The notes: a model not told the origin generated them from the sequence alone. 64,000 nt of DNA from an uncultured Xanthomonas sp. (GCA_943912265.1 CALTTS010000010.1:62001-126000), one strand, 5' to 3'. Positions 45,554 to 55,223 are shown, numbered from the stretch's first letter. Made by a program: numbers and translations.

Positions 45554-46402
45554 ATGCCGGGCACCCTGCACGGATTCGGGCTGGGCCTGCGCCCGCCGCA
45601 CTACGCCGACATCGTGGCCGGCGCGCCAGCGGTGGACTGGTTCGAGATCCTGACCGAAAACTACCTCGTGCCCGGCGGCGCGCCGTTGTACTGGCTGGAC
45701 CGCATCGCCGAGCGCTATCCGCTGGCGATGCACGGCGTGTCGCTGTCCATCGGCGGCAGCGACGCGCTCGACCTGGATTACCTGCGGGCCGTGCGCGCAC
45801 TGGAACGCCGCCTGCGCCCGGCGCTGCTGTCCGACCACCTGTGCTGGACCGGCGTGGACGGCCAGCGCCTGCACGACCTGCTGCCGCTGCCGCACACCCG
45901 CGCCAGCGTGCACCACGTGGCCGCGCGCGTGCGCCGCGTGCAGGATTTCCTCGGCCGCCAGCTGCTGCTGGAAAACGTGTCCGGCTACCTGCGCCCGGCC
46001 GGCGACGAGATGGACGAGGCCGCGTTCCTCGCCGCCGTCGTGGCCGAATCCGGCTGCGCGCTGCTGCTGGACGTCAACAATGTGTACGTCAACGCGTGCA
46101 ACCACGGCTTCGATGCCCGCGACTGCCTCGACCGCCTGCCGACGGCAGCGGTGCGGCAGATCCATCTGGCCGGACACGGCGCGGATGCGCAGGGCAGCGG
46201 ACTGCTGATCGACACCCACGACCGCCCGGTGTGCGAAGCGGTGTGGGCGCTGTATGCGCATGCGCTGCGCCGTTTCGGCCAGGTACCGACGATGATCGAG
46301 CGCGATGCCGACATCCCGCCGCTGGCCGAACTGGTGGCCGAGCTCGACCACGCGCGCGCCATCGCCGCCACCGTGCACCTGCCGCTGGCGGCAAGCGCAT
46401 GA
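45554..46402 (+). CDS. bufB: MNIO/DUF692 bufferin-maturation enzyme (BufB)
   Basis: The 282-residue protein is a TIM-barrel iron enzyme of the MNIO family. Conserved blocks are WFEILTENYL, AMHGVSLSIGG, LLSDHLCW, LLLENVSGYL, LLLDVNNVYVNACNHGFDA, IHLAGHG, and LIDTHDRPV, which carry the His, Asp and Glu iron ligands. MNIO enzymes oxidise peptide cysteines, producing heterocycles such as thio-oxazoles in bufferins. It follows the precursor gene and overlaps the partner gene by four bases (ATGA), as in known buf operons. Confidence 0.92.
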   Translation: MPGTLHGFGLGLRPPHYADIVAGAPAVDWFEILTENYLVPGGAPLYWLDRIAERYPLAMHGVSLSIGGSDALDLDYLRAVRALERRLRPALLSDHLCWTGVDGQRLHDLLPLPHTRASVHHVAARVRRVQDFLGRQLLLENVSGYLRPAGDEMDEAAFLAAVVAESGCALLLDVNNVYVNACNHGFDARDCLDRLPTAAVRQIHLAGHGADAQGSGLLIDTHDRPVCEAVWALYAHALRRFGQVPTMIERDADIPPLAELVAELDHARAIAATVHLPLAASA

Positions 46403-47178
46403 ACGCGACCGACATGCCCATCGCCGCGCATGCGCTTGCCGAGTGGCAACACGCGTTGCAGGCCGGCGTGCTGGCCGGCGATCTGCGCGTGCTTGCCGGC
46501 ATCGATGCAACAGCGGCGGCCACCGCGGCCATCGCACGCCGGCTCGGCGTATATGCCGAAGGCTACCGGCTGCGCCTGATCGAAGTGCTCGGCGAGGATT
46601 TCCCGCTGCTGCGCGCACGCCGCGGCGAGGCCGGTTTCACCGCACTGGCGACGGGCTATGTGGCCGCGATGCGTTCGCGCACGCCCTCGCTGCGCGACTA
46701 CGGCGACCGCTTCGCCGGATGGCTGGCTGCACACGACGAGGCCGATGCGCGCGCCGACGCGGCGCTGGCCGCATTCGAATGGGCACGCAATGCAGTGTTC
46801 GATGCCGCCGACACGCCGGTACTCGCGGCCGATGCCTGGCGCACGGTGCCCGCCGATGCCTGGGCCACGCTGACCTTGCGGCCGATTGCCGCCGTGCGCC
46901 TGCTCGACCTGCCCGGCCGCGTACTCGACGACACCACCGCGCCGCCCACCGCTGCCGATACCCGCACATGGCTGCTGTGGCGCGAATCGTGCGAGGTGCG
47001 CTGGCGCGTGATCGACACCGACGAAGCCCGCGCCCTGCGCGACGTGATCGCCGGCGAGGCCGGGTTGGCCACGCTGTGCGCCGCCGCCGTACCTGACGAT
47101 GCCGACGCGATGGCCCGCGCCATCGGCTGGCTCAAACGCTGGCTGCACGATGGCCTGATCGCCGCGTTCGCGTCCTGA
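46399..47178 (+). CDS. bufC: DUF2063 bufferin-system partner protein (BufC)
   Basis: The 259-residue protein has an N-terminal DUF2063 domain with LGVYAEGYRLRLIEVLGEDFPLL and ALATGYVAAM, then a second alpha-beta region. DUF2063 proteins form complexes with MNIO enzymes and help recruit the precursor; this is known from related systems. It is translationally coupled to bufB and 28 bases before the DoxX gene. Confidence 0.88.
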   Translation: MNATDMPIAAHALAEWQHALQAGVLAGDLRVLAGIDATAAATAAIARRLGVYAEGYRLRLIEVLGEDFPLLRARRGEAGFTALATGYVAAMRSRTPSLRDYGDRFAGWLAAHDEADARADAALAAFEWARNAVFDAADTPVLAADAWRTVPADAWATLTLRPIAAVRLLDLPGRVLDDTTAPPTAADTRTWLLWRESCEVRWRVIDTDEARALRDVIAGEAGLATLCAAAVPDDADAMARAIGWLKRWLHDGLIAAFAS

Positions 47179-47206
47179 GTTCCTTCCCGCCCTCCGGAGA
47201 CCGCCG

Positions 47207-47671
47207 ATGCATGCCGCCCGCGTTTCACTCGCCCTTCCCGCCCGTTTCGCAAACCTGCCGGCCATCGCCCGGCGCCTGGATTGGCTGGCGCCGCTGCTGC
47301 TGCGGCTGGTGTTCGGCTATTTCTGGCTGGAAACCGGCTGGGCCAAGCTGCACAACCTCGATGCCTTCGCCACGCGTTTCGAAGGGTGGGGCATCCCGTG
47401 GCCGCACATGAGCGCAGCCATCAGCGGCGCCACCGACCTGCTCGGCGGCGCGCTGCTGATGCTGGGGCTGGCCGTGCGGCTGGCCACGGTGCCGATGATC
47501 GTCAACATGCTGGTCGCGCTGGCCGTGGTGGTGCTGCCGGGCATCGCGACACCGGACGAATTCGTCGAGCTGGACGAAGTGCTGTACGTGCTGGTGCTGT
47601 TCTGGCTGCTGATGGCCGGGCCTGGCAAGGCCAGCCTCGACCACCTGATCGCCGCGCATCTGCGCGGCTGA
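47207..47671 (+). CDS. DoxX-family membrane protein of the bufferin operon
   Basis: The 154-residue protein has four hydrophobic segments and the DoxX features LLLRLVFGYFWLETGWAKLH and FEGWGIPWPHMSAAISGATDLLGG. DoxX proteins commonly end buf operons, where a link to metal stress or quinone metabolism is suggested. A GGAGA sequence lies shortly upstream of the ATG. The gene ends 14 bases before the convergent patatin gene. Confidence 0.85.
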   Translation: MHAARVSLALPARFANLPAIARRLDWLAPLLLRLVFGYFWLETGWAKLHNLDAFATRFEGWGIPWPHMSAAISGATDLLGGALLMLGLAVRLATVPMIVNMLVALAVVVLPGIATPDEFVELDEVLYVLVLFWLLMAGPGKASLDHLIAAHLRG

Positions 47672-47685
47672 ATCTGCCGGCCGCG

Positions 47686-48690
47686 TCAGCCGCTGGAACA
47701 GCTGTCGTGACCGACCAGCTTGCCCAGCCGCGAGGGCTTGCACGCGGCGCGCGCCTGCTCGCGCGCGGCCGCGGCCGCCGCGTCCTGCCGGGCCTGGCGC
47801 AGCGCGGCCAGTTTGGCCTTGATCTGCGGCATCGCCGCCAGCGCGGCCTTCTCGCCGAGCATGATGGCGCGGTTGCGCTGTTCGAAATCGGCCGGGCCGA
47901 TGGCGCCGACGCCGGGCCGGATCACGATGTCCGCGCGCGCCAGTTCCTGCGCGCCGAGCTTCTGGCCCATGATGTTGATGGACTGGTTGACGGTGCCGAA
48001 CAGGTCGCCCGGGTTCTTGCCGCTGGCCTTGCTGGAAATGTCCACGGCGATGACGAAATCCGCGCCCAGCTGCCGGGCCGCGTCCACCGGCACCGGGCTG
48101 ACCACGCCGCCGTCCACGTAATGCCACTTGCCGATCGCCACCGGCTCGAACACGCCGGGCACGCTGGACGAGGCGCGCACCGCCTGCCCGGTGTTGCCGC
48201 GCACGAACACGCTGCGCTCGCCGTCCTCCAGCCGGGTGGCGACCGCGGCGAAGGGCCTGGGCAGCTGCTGGATCGGCTTGTTGCCGACCATCGCGTTGAC
48301 GTAGTCCTGCAGCTTCTGCCCCTGCACCAGCCCGCCGGAGAACAGGCGCACGTCGCGGATGGACGATTCGTCCAGCGCCACCGCCTTCTCCTGCAGCTGG
48401 AACGGCCCCATGCCGGCGGCGTACAGCGCGCCGACCACGCTGCCGGCACTGGTGCCGGACACCACGTCGGCACGGATGCCGTTGGCCTCCAGCATCTTGA
48501 TCGCGCCGATGTGGGCGAAGCCCTTGGCCGCGCCGCCGCCCAGCGCCAGGCCGATCTTCACCGGCCGCGCCGCCACCGCGGCAGTGGCCGGCGGCGGTTC
48601 CGGGCGGGTGTTGCCGCCGCAGGATGCCAGCAACAGGACGGACAGCAAGGCACCCGCGACGGGGCGCAAGGAACGCGGCGAGAGATTCAT
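47686..48690 (-). CDS. Patatin-like phospholipase lipoprotein
   Basis: The 334-residue protein has a lipoprotein signal (LLLASCGG, Cys24) and the patatin catalytic dyad: oxyanion motif GGGAAKGFAHIG, nucleophile motif GTSAGS, and the Asp in VDGGVVSPVPV. RssA-like family members hydrolyse phospholipids or acyl esters. The lipobox places it on an envelope membrane. The C-terminal tail is Ala-rich and helical with two cysteines. Confidence 0.9.
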   Translation of the reverse strand: MNLSPRSLRPVAGALLSVLLLASCGGNTRPEPPPATAAVAARPVKIGLALGGGAAKGFAHIGAIKMLEANGIRADVVSGTSAGSVVGALYAAGMGPFQLQEKAVALDESSIRDVRLFSGGLVQGQKLQDYVNAMVGNKPIQQLPRPFAAVATRLEDGERSVFVRGNTGQAVRASSSVPGVFEPVAIGKWHYVDGGVVSPVPVDAARQLGADFVIAVDISSKASGKNPGDLFGTVNQSINIMGQKLGAQELARADIVIRPGVGAIGPADFEQRNRAIMLGEKAALAAMPQIKAKLAALRQARQDAAAAAAREQARAACKPSRLGKLVGHDSCSSG

Positions 48691-48773
48691 GGCCTTCGGG
48701 GACGGCGGGACGAATGCGCGCAAGGATACGCGCGCCTTCCGAAACGGCGGTCGACCGAAGGGTCGCCAGACCG

Positions 48774-49790
48774 TCAGAAGTTGTTGTCGCCGTCCAGGAT
48801 GCGCCCCAGTCCGCCGAGCACCGAGCCTTCGCCGCGGCTCTGGCCGCCGCCCTGCGGCGCGGCGGCGAACATGCGACCGGCCAGCCGCGAGAACGGCAGC
48901 GACTGCAGCCACACGTGGCCCGGCCCGGTCAGGGTCGCCAGGAACACGCCCTCGCCGCCGAAGAACATGCTCTTCAGCCCGGCCACGCGGCGCACGTCGA
49001 AGTCCACCGTCGCGGTGTAGGCCACCACGCAGCCGGTATCCACATCCAGGCGTTCGCCGGCCGCCAGTTCGCGCTGCACCAGCGTGCCGCCGGCGTGGAC
49101 GAACACCCAGCCGTCGCCTTCGAGCTTCTGCATGATGAAGCCCTCGCCGCCGAACAGGCCGGTCATGATGTTGCGCTGGAACGCGATGCCCAGCGCCACG
49201 CCGCGCGCACCGGCCAGGAAGCTGTCCTTCTGGCAGATCAGCCGGCCGCCGTATTCGGACAACTTCAGTGCCAGCACCGTGCCCGGGTAGGGCGCGGCGA
49301 AGGCCACCTTGGCCTTGCCGCTGCCGGTGTGGGTGTAGACGGTGGTGAACAGGCTTTCGCCGGTGACCAGGCGCTTGCCGGCACCGAGAAGCTTGTCCAT
49401 CAACCCGCCGGCGCCGCTGCCGCGCGAACCGTCGCCGAACACGGTTTCCATCTGCACGCTGGCATCCTTGAACATCAGCGCGCCGGCTTCGGCCACGGCG
49501 CTCTCGCCCGGGTCCAGCTCCACTTCGACGAACTGCATGTCGTGGCCGACGATGCGGAAGTCGATCTCGTCCGCGCCCGCGCCGTATCCGGCCGGCGGCG
49601 GCGGTGGCGCGCCGGTGGCGCCGGCCGCGGCGAACTCGGGCATCTCGCGTACCGGCTTCCAGCCGCTCAGGCCCTCGCGCCAGCACAGCGCGGCGGGGTT
49701 GCGCTGCGCGTGCGCCTGCGCGGCGGCATCGTCGAGCGGGCCGACGCGGTCGGCGGCCTGGGTGCCGGTGATGAAATACCACTGGGTCAT
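48774..49790 (-). CDS. TIGR00266/AIM24-family protein with GYF_2 domain
   Basis: The 338-residue protein begins with a GYF_2-like domain (WYFITGTQAADRVGPLDDAAAQAH, residues about 3-55), followed by a Pro-rich linker and an AIM24 beta-helix domain (about 75-310) with FGGEGFIMQKLEGDGWVFVHAGG and MFFGGEGVFLATLTGPG. The family is of unknown function. No signal peptide is present. It is followed by the patatin gene with 83 bases between them. Confidence 0.85.
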   Translation of the reverse strand: MTQWYFITGTQAADRVGPLDDAAAQAHAQRNPAALCWREGLSGWKPVREMPEFAAAGATGAPPPPPAGYGAGADEIDFRIVGHDMQFVEVELDPGESAVAEAGALMFKDASVQMETVFGDGSRGSGAGGLMDKLLGAGKRLVTGESLFTTVYTHTGSGKAKVAFAAPYPGTVLALKLSEYGGRLICQKDSFLAGARGVALGIAFQRNIMTGLFGGEGFIMQKLEGDGWVFVHAGGTLVQRELAAGERLDVDTGCVVAYTATVDFDVRRVAGLKSMFFGGEGVFLATLTGPGHVWLQSLPFSRLAGRMFAAAPQGGGQSRGEGSVLGGLGRILDGDNNF

Positions 49791-50095
49791 GGCAGGATCC
49801 TGAGCATTGGGTCGGCGAAGTCTACGACCACCTCGTCACCGATCGATGAATCCGCAGCCAGCAACGACGCCCGGGACATGCCGCTTGGCCACCGCTGGCT
49901 GTATGGCAGGCCCCGCCGCACCGCCGGTGCAATGCGGAAACTGCGGCCATCGGACACGCCGCCTGCCAGCACGGCCGCAGCATCCCGGCGCCCTGGTCAC
50001 GCGAGGTCTCCGGCACGGATCGTGCCGGGCCATTACATGCAAAGGCCGCCGGCAGTGACGCCGGCGGCCTTGCGAAGCGCATGCCCGGGATGCGA
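49791..50095. other. Intergenic region between AIM24 and TonB receptor genes
   Basis: This 305-base gap contains the hairpin at 50042-50071. Otherwise I see only short GC-rich open frames with no protein character and no clear promoter. Confidence 0.5.
50042..50071 (-). terminator. 12-bp perfect hairpin after the TonB receptor gene
   Basis: AAGGCCGCCGGC (50042-50053) pairs with GCCGGCGGCCTT (50060-50071) around a six-base loop, 25 bases past the receptor's stop on the minus strand. The T-run is short (CCTTTGC), so strength is uncertain. Confidence 0.7.
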
Positions 50096-52360
50096 TCAGA
50101 AGTTGGCGCGGAACTGCACGCCCCACAGGCGCGGATCGTTGATGAAGCCGGTCAGGTTGTTGAAGTCGATCGCACCGGTGGCGCGGACCTGGTTGGTGCA
50201 GTTGCGGCAGAACACCGAAGCCTCGTACTGCCCGCCGCCCCAGTTGTAGCCGATCTTCGCGCCGCCCTCGAACAGCGGCTGGCCGATGAACTCCTTCGAC
50301 TCGTACAGGAAGAAGTTCACCTCGCTGCGATACGACCAGTCGGTGTAGAAGAACACCTCGCCATCCTCGCCCACCGGGATGCCGTAGCGCAGGTTGACGT
50401 TGCCGATCCACTTGGCCGCCTGCGGCAGCGGGTTGCCGTCGATGTAAGCAATCTTTCTGCCGTCGACCATGACCCATGGATCAGTAACGGTGCACATGCG
50501 CGAACCGCAGGCCGCGGTGGCCAGGTCCTTTTGCTTCAGTTCGGTGTGGTTGTAGCTGCCGTTCACGCCGATGCGCAGGTTCTCGGTGATCAGCGCCTCG
50601 AAATCGACTTCGGCACCGTAGGCCTGGCTCTTTTTCGCATTGATCAGCGAGACGCTGTTGGATGCGCCGCCCACCGCGGTGAGCTGCTGGTTCTTGATGT
50701 CCATCCAGTACACGTCGAAGTCGATGCGGGCGCGGCGATCCCACAGGTCGGCCTTGATGCCGGCCTCGTACGAATCGACGGTTTCCGGATCGACGCTGGT
50801 CAGCGTGGACGAGAACTGGGTCGGCGCGGCGAAGCTGCCGGCACGGAAGCCGCGCGCATAGCGGGCGTAGACGTTGGCGTCGTCGCTGATCGCATACGTC
50901 GCGCTCAGGTCGCCGCTGAGCTTGGAGTCGCTGATCTTGCGGCCCACCGGGAAGGTGGGGTAAGCGGTCGGGATCGAGAAAGCGTAATCCCAGTCGAGCA
51001 CGTCGAAGGTCTTCTTGTCGTAGGTCCAGCGCAGGCCGGCGCGCACGTTCAGCTTGTCGCTGGCCTGCCAGTTGACCGAGCCGAAGCCCGCCCACGAGGT
51101 GTTCTTCTGCCGGGTCAGGTTGTAGCCGGACCAGTTGGCCTTGTCGCTGCCAGCAGGCGTGTTGTAGGCATAGCCTTCGCCTTTGACGTTGTCACTGAAG
51201 TAGAACAGGCCGGCCTGCCAGTTCAACGGCGCGTCGTACTGCGATTCCACGCGCAGTTCCTGGGTCCACTGGCTCAGGTCCTTGATGCCGCCGGCGGTTT
51301 CCGAGGCAAACGGGACAATGCCCGGGCCATGGGGCGCCACGGTGGTGTTGCCGCCGTCGATGTCGCCACGGCTGTAGTACTTCGGAATCGCCTCGTAACC
51401 GGTGATCGAGTGGACCGCGATGTCGCCCAGGTCCCAGGTCAGGTTGGCGCTGGCGCCCCACGTGGTCAGCTGCTGGCTGTTGTAGCCGTCGGTCCAGACC
51501 TTGCGCTCGTCGAAACCATCGACCAGCTGGTTGGTGCCCTGCTTGAAGATGTTGGCGCGGAACAGGCGCGCGGTGCCATTGAGCTTGCGCACGTGGGCGT
51601 TGAACAGCGCGCTGAATTCGTCGCCGGGCTGGAACAGCAGCTGCAGGCGCGCGGCATCGTCGTCGTAGCCTTCCAGCTTCTGGCCGCTGACCTGGCTGGT
51701 CACCCAGTCGTCGCGGTGCTGGCCGAGCACGGACACGCGCGCCGCCCAGGCATCGTTGATCGGCAGGTTGACCGCGGCTTCGAGCGAACTGGTGCCGTGG
51801 GTGCCGTAGGAGGCGTTGACGTAGCCGCCGGTGACGCCGATCTGCGGCCTGGCCGAGTTCAGCTTGACCACGCCGGCCGGCGTGTTGCGGCCGAACTGGG
51901 TGCCCTGCGGGCCGCGCAGTACTTCCACGCTGTCCAGGTCGAACATCGGGAAGCCCTTCAGGAAGGCGTTCTCGTAGACGATGTCGTCGTACACGAACGA
52001 CACCGGCTGCGAGGCATAGGTGGTGTAGTCGGTGTTGCCGTAGCCGCGGATGTAGAAGCGCGGGAACACGCGGCCGTTGGACGACTCCACGTTCAGGCTC
52101 GGCGCCTTGCCGGCCAGCACGCGCACGTCCGAGGCACTGGTGGCGATCGCATCGAGGTATTCCGGGCGCAGCACGGTGGCCGACACCGGCACGTCCTTGG
52201 AATCCTCGGCCTTGCGATCGGCGGTCACCTGGACCTGGTCGAGGCGGGCGATGCCATCACTCTGCGCGGTGGACTGGTCGGCGGCGCTGGCACCGAAGGC
52301 GATGACGGATTGGATGGCGACGGCGAGCGCGCTGGCGCGCAACGACCACGGGCTGGACAT
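50096..52360 (-). CDS. TonB-dependent outer-membrane receptor
   Basis: The 754-residue protein has a signal peptide (cleavage near GASA-ADQ), a TonB box-like region (LDQVQVTAD), a plug domain with VEVLRGPQGTQFGRNTPAGVVKLNSARP and a barrel ending in WGVQFRANF. The terminal aromatic residue is typical of outer-membrane proteins. It belongs to the broad iron-complex or nutrient receptor group; no substrate can be named. Cys pairs occur in an outer region (AACGSRMC) and before the C-terminus (FCRNCTN). I see no clear Fur box upstream. Confidence 0.9.
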   Translation of the reverse strand: MSSPWSLRASALAVAIQSVIAFGASAADQSTAQSDGIARLDQVQVTADRKAEDSKDVPVSATVLRPEYLDAIATSASDVRVLAGKAPSLNVESSNGRVFPRFYIRGYGNTDYTTYASQPVSFVYDDIVYENAFLKGFPMFDLDSVEVLRGPQGTQFGRNTPAGVVKLNSARPQIGVTGGYVNASYGTHGTSSLEAAVNLPINDAWAARVSVLGQHRDDWVTSQVSGQKLEGYDDDAARLQLLFQPGDEFSALFNAHVRKLNGTARLFRANIFKQGTNQLVDGFDERKVWTDGYNSQQLTTWGASANLTWDLGDIAVHSITGYEAIPKYYSRGDIDGGNTTVAPHGPGIVPFASETAGGIKDLSQWTQELRVESQYDAPLNWQAGLFYFSDNVKGEGYAYNTPAGSDKANWSGYNLTRQKNTSWAGFGSVNWQASDKLNVRAGLRWTYDKKTFDVLDWDYAFSIPTAYPTFPVGRKISDSKLSGDLSATYAISDDANVYARYARGFRAGSFAAPTQFSSTLTSVDPETVDSYEAGIKADLWDRRARIDFDVYWMDIKNQQLTAVGGASNSVSLINAKKSQAYGAEVDFEALITENLRIGVNGSYNHTELKQKDLATAACGSRMCTVTDPWVMVDGRKIAYIDGNPLPQAAKWIGNVNLRYGIPVGEDGEVFFYTDWSYRSEVNFFLYESKEFIGQPLFEGGAKIGYNWGGGQYEASVFCRNCTNQVRATGAIDFNNLTGFINDPRLWGVQFRANF

Positions 52361-52508
52361 GGAGGAGCTCCGGAAGAGGGCGGGTCATCCGTCGCGGTGC
52401 AACCCATGCCGCACCGCAACACGATTAACGCAAAATACACGCTCCGGCCACGGGGCTGTCAACCGCCCGTGGCCATGCCCGCCATTTGGCAGGCTGCGCC
52501 GCGCGGCT

Positions 52509-53117
52509 TCAGCGGCGGGGATGCAGCGTATAGGTGCCGTGCACCGCGGCCTCGGCCAGCACGTGGCCCTGCATCGCCCGCAGCACGTCGCCGGCGCCGA
52601 AGCGCGGCGGCAGGTCCAGCATCGGCAGGTCCAGCGCGAACAGGCGGAAGAAGTAGCGGTGCGGGCGCAGGTCGTTCGGCGGCGGGTACGGGCCGTCGTA
52701 GCCGCGGTAGTCGCCTTCCATGTCGGCGTTGCCGGCAAACCAGCCGGTGTAGTCGTTCAGGCCCTGGCGTGCGCCGGCCGGACCCGCGGGCGCCTTCTTG
52801 CCGTGCACCGCGATGCCCTCGCTGCAGCTGCCGGCGGCGATGCTGCGCAGGCCGGCGGGAATGTCGGCCATCACCCAGTGCACGAACTGGGTACGGAGGA
52901 AATCCACCGGGATCTCGTAGCCGGGCTTGCCGGCCACGCCGGCATCGCTCGGCGCGTCCGGATCGATGCACAGCAGCGCGAACGAAGCGGTGCCCGCCGG
53001 CACTTCGTCCCAGGCCAGGTGCGGGTTGCGGTTGCCGCCGAAGCCGTCGGCGGCGCCCATCGCGAACTCGGCCGGGATCGGCCCGCCGGCGGCGAAACTG
53101 TCACTGCGTATGCGCAT
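52509..53117 (-). CDS. YbhB/YbcL (PEBP-like) protein
   Basis: The 202-residue protein has the PEBP-fold motifs NPHLAWDEVPAGTASFALLCIDPDAP and FVHWVMADIPA, then YDGPYPPPNDLRPHRYFFRLFALD. Bacterial YbhB-type proteins bind small anions or lipids, but their role is unproven. No signal peptide is present, so it is cytoplasmic. Its start (MRIRSDSFAAGGPIP) is family-like. Confidence 0.88.
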   Translation of the reverse strand: MRIRSDSFAAGGPIPAEFAMGAADGFGGNRNPHLAWDEVPAGTASFALLCIDPDAPSDAGVAGKPGYEIPVDFLRTQFVHWVMADIPAGLRSIAAGSCSEGIAVHGKKAPAGPAGARQGLNDYTGWFAGNADMEGDYRGYDGPYPPPNDLRPHRYFFRLFALDLPMLDLPPRFGAGDVLRAMQGHVLAEAAVHGTYTLHPRR

Positions 53118-53311
53118 CGTGCGTCTCCTGTCTCGATGATTCGGGGCCCGCGCGGGGCGGATCGCGCGCCTCCCGGCAAGAAGGCCCTTCGATGCGGGAC
53201 AGCATACGGCGCTTGGCACGGCCACGAAGGCACGCAGTGCCTCCCGCCGGACCAGCCGGCCGGCATTGCAGCAGTGGCTGCGCCGGGAGTGGCGGCGGCA
53301 GCCAAGCGGCA

Positions 53312-54310
53312 TCAGGCGCCCGGCGGCATCCCGGTCTCCAGGCGCTCGGCCACCCAGCGTTCGGAGAAGCCGTCGCCGGCGGCGTTCTCCAGGAAACCGC
53401 AGTGGCCGCCCCAGCGCGCGATCTCCAGCGTCGCCGTCGCCGGCAGGTGCCAGTGGGTGAAATCCTCGTACGGGATCACCGGGTCGTCCTCGGCCATCAG
53501 GATGTCGGCCGGCACGGCCAGGCCGGCCAGGCGGTCGCCGGCGATCGAATAGGCCTCGAAATAGGCATCCAGCGTGCGGAAGCCGGCATGGCGGTGGGCC
53601 ATCCAGCGCATCAGCCCGCGCGTGTCCAGCGCCAGCGTGGTGTCGGTGTAGTGGAAATGCTCGGGGAACAGCTTGCGCTTGCGCAGCAGCGATTCGCGCC
53701 ACTTGCGGCGGAAATACCAGTCGTACATCGCCGGGCCGTGCTCGATGCTGTCCATCGTCGTGGCCGGATCCAGCAGCGGGCACACCACCGCGACCCGGCG
53801 CAGCGGCAGCCGGGCCTCGCCGGCATGCAGCGCCAGGCGCAGGGCGAAATTGCCGCCGAGCGAATAGCCGGCCAGCACCAGATGCTCGCTGGGCACGCGC
53901 CGCAGCAGGTCCTGGGCGGCCGTGACCACTTCGTCCAGCCGCGCGGAATGGAACAGCTCGACGTTGAGGTGGTGGGTGCCGCCGTGGTCGCGGAAATTCA
54001 GCCGGAACACGTCGAAGCCGCGCGCCAGCATCTGCGCGGCGGTCATGCGCATGTAGCTGGACTCGGTGCTGCCCTCCCAGCCGTGCAGCAGCAGGGTGAG
54101 CCCGCGCGCGGCGCGGCCGGGCACGCGGCTGAGCACGCCCTGCAGGCGCACGCCGTCGCCGCCGTCGAGGATCAGGGTCTCGTCGACCGCGCCGGAACGC
54201 TGCAGCGCCTGCAGCCCGCGCCGGCGGCGCAGTGCGGCCGAGCCCAGCATCGACTGCAGATGCGGGTTGCGCAGCCAGCGCGGCGGCAGGTAGTCGGCGG
54301 CGGTCAGCAT
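53312..54310 (-). CDS. YheT-family alpha/beta hydrolase
   Basis: The 332-residue protein has the YheT signatures PRWLRNPHLQSMLG, LLHGWEGSTESSYM, FRLNFRDHGGTHHLN, and the nucleophile elbow LAGYSLGGNFALRL. The late acid and His are in AEDDPVIPYEDF and GGHCGFLE. The family hydrolyses esters of unknown type. It begins one base after the PlsC stop, so they share a transcript and possibly lipid metabolism. Confidence 0.9.
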   Translation of the reverse strand: MLTAADYLPPRWLRNPHLQSMLGSAALRRRRGLQALQRSGAVDETLILDGGDGVRLQGVLSRVPGRAARGLTLLLHGWEGSTESSYMRMTAAQMLARGFDVFRLNFRDHGGTHHLNVELFHSARLDEVVTAAQDLLRRVPSEHLVLAGYSLGGNFALRLALHAGEARLPLRRVAVVCPLLDPATTMDSIEHGPAMYDWYFRRKWRESLLRKRKLFPEHFHYTDTTLALDTRGLMRWMAHRHAGFRTLDAYFEAYSIAGDRLAGLAVPADILMAEDDPVIPYEDFTHWHLPATATLEIARWGGHCGFLENAAGDGFSERWVAERLETGMPPGA

Positions 54311-54311
54311 G

Positions 54312-55112
54312 TCAGGCGGCCATCGCCTCCACGATGCGGGCGCGGGCGGTCTCGGCGATGTGGCGGCGGCCGACGGCATCGTCCACGTGCACCGGTTCGA
54401 GGAAGCGCACCTCGGCCACCCGCGCCGGCTCGCCGAGCAGGCGCGCGAAGTTGGCGAAGAAACTCTCCCCCGGGCCGAACGCGACCGTGGTCTGGGCCTG
54501 GCCGTGCGCGCCGTAGCGCAGCGCCACCGGCTGCACCGGCACCCCGGCCTCGACCGCGGCCTGGAAGATGCGCGCGTGGAACAGCCCGACTTCGCGGCCG
54601 TCGCGGGTGCGCCCTTCCGGGAACACGCCGACCGACCGGCCCTGGCGCAGCCGCGCTTCCATCGCCTCGATCACCCCGGCCATCGATTCGGTGTTGCCGC
54701 GCTGGTGGAAGATGGTCTGCCCGCGCGCGGCCAGCCAGCCCACCAGCGGCCAGCCGGCGATCTCGCGCTTGGCGACGAAGCCCATCATCCGCTGGCTGTG
54801 CATCACCTCGATGTCCACCCAGCTGACGTGGTTGGCCACGAACAGCACCGCCCCCGGCAGCGGCGTGCCGAACCGGCGCAGGCGCATGCCGAAGATCCGC
54901 ATCAGCCCGCCCGACCACCAGCGGATCATGCGGTCGCCCAGGGTTTCGGCGCCGACCGGCACGGCCGCCAGCGGCGGCAGCAGGCACAGCAGCGTGGCCG
55001 GCAGGCCGACCAGCAGGTGAAGAACCAGCAGCGGCAGCCGATAGAGATAGCGCAACGGACGCGACAGGTCGCCGCGGCGGGCGCCTGTGGCCAGATCGGG
55101 AGAACGGCTCAT
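54312..55112 (-). CDS. plsC: 1-acyl-sn-glycerol-3-phosphate acyltransferase-like protein
   Basis: The 266-residue protein has an N-terminal hydrophobic anchor (about 25-48) and the acyltransferase motifs NHVSWVD (HX4D) and FPEGRTRDG. PlsC acylates lysophosphatidic acid to phosphatidic acid in phospholipid synthesis. Paralogues acting on other lysolipids are common, so the exact role is open. The YheT-like gene follows it directly. Confidence 0.9.
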   Translation of the reverse strand: MSRSPDLATGARRGDLSRPLRYLYRLPLLVLHLLVGLPATLLCLLPPLAAVPVGAETLGDRMIRWWSGGLMRIFGMRLRRFGTPLPGAVLFVANHVSWVDIEVMHSQRMMGFVAKREIAGWPLVGWLAARGQTIFHQRGNTESMAGVIEAMEARLRQGRSVGVFPEGRTRDGREVGLFHARIFQAAVEAGVPVQPVALRYGAHGQAQTTVAFGPGESFFANFARLLGEPARVAEVRFLEPVHVDDAVGRRHIAETARARIVEAMAA

Positions 55113-55223
55113 GGCGCCACGATACCGGATGGGTTCGGGGCGAGGCTACAGGACGTCCCCCTAGCCGGGGCGGTCATTTTCGTGCGAGTCTGCATACGCT
55201 GCTCTGGGGAGAAGTACGGAAAT

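Noticed and set aside
49807..50058. An 83-codon frame between the AIM24 and TonB receptor genes
   Set aside because: Low complexity and overlaps the terminator hairpin region; no ribosome site.
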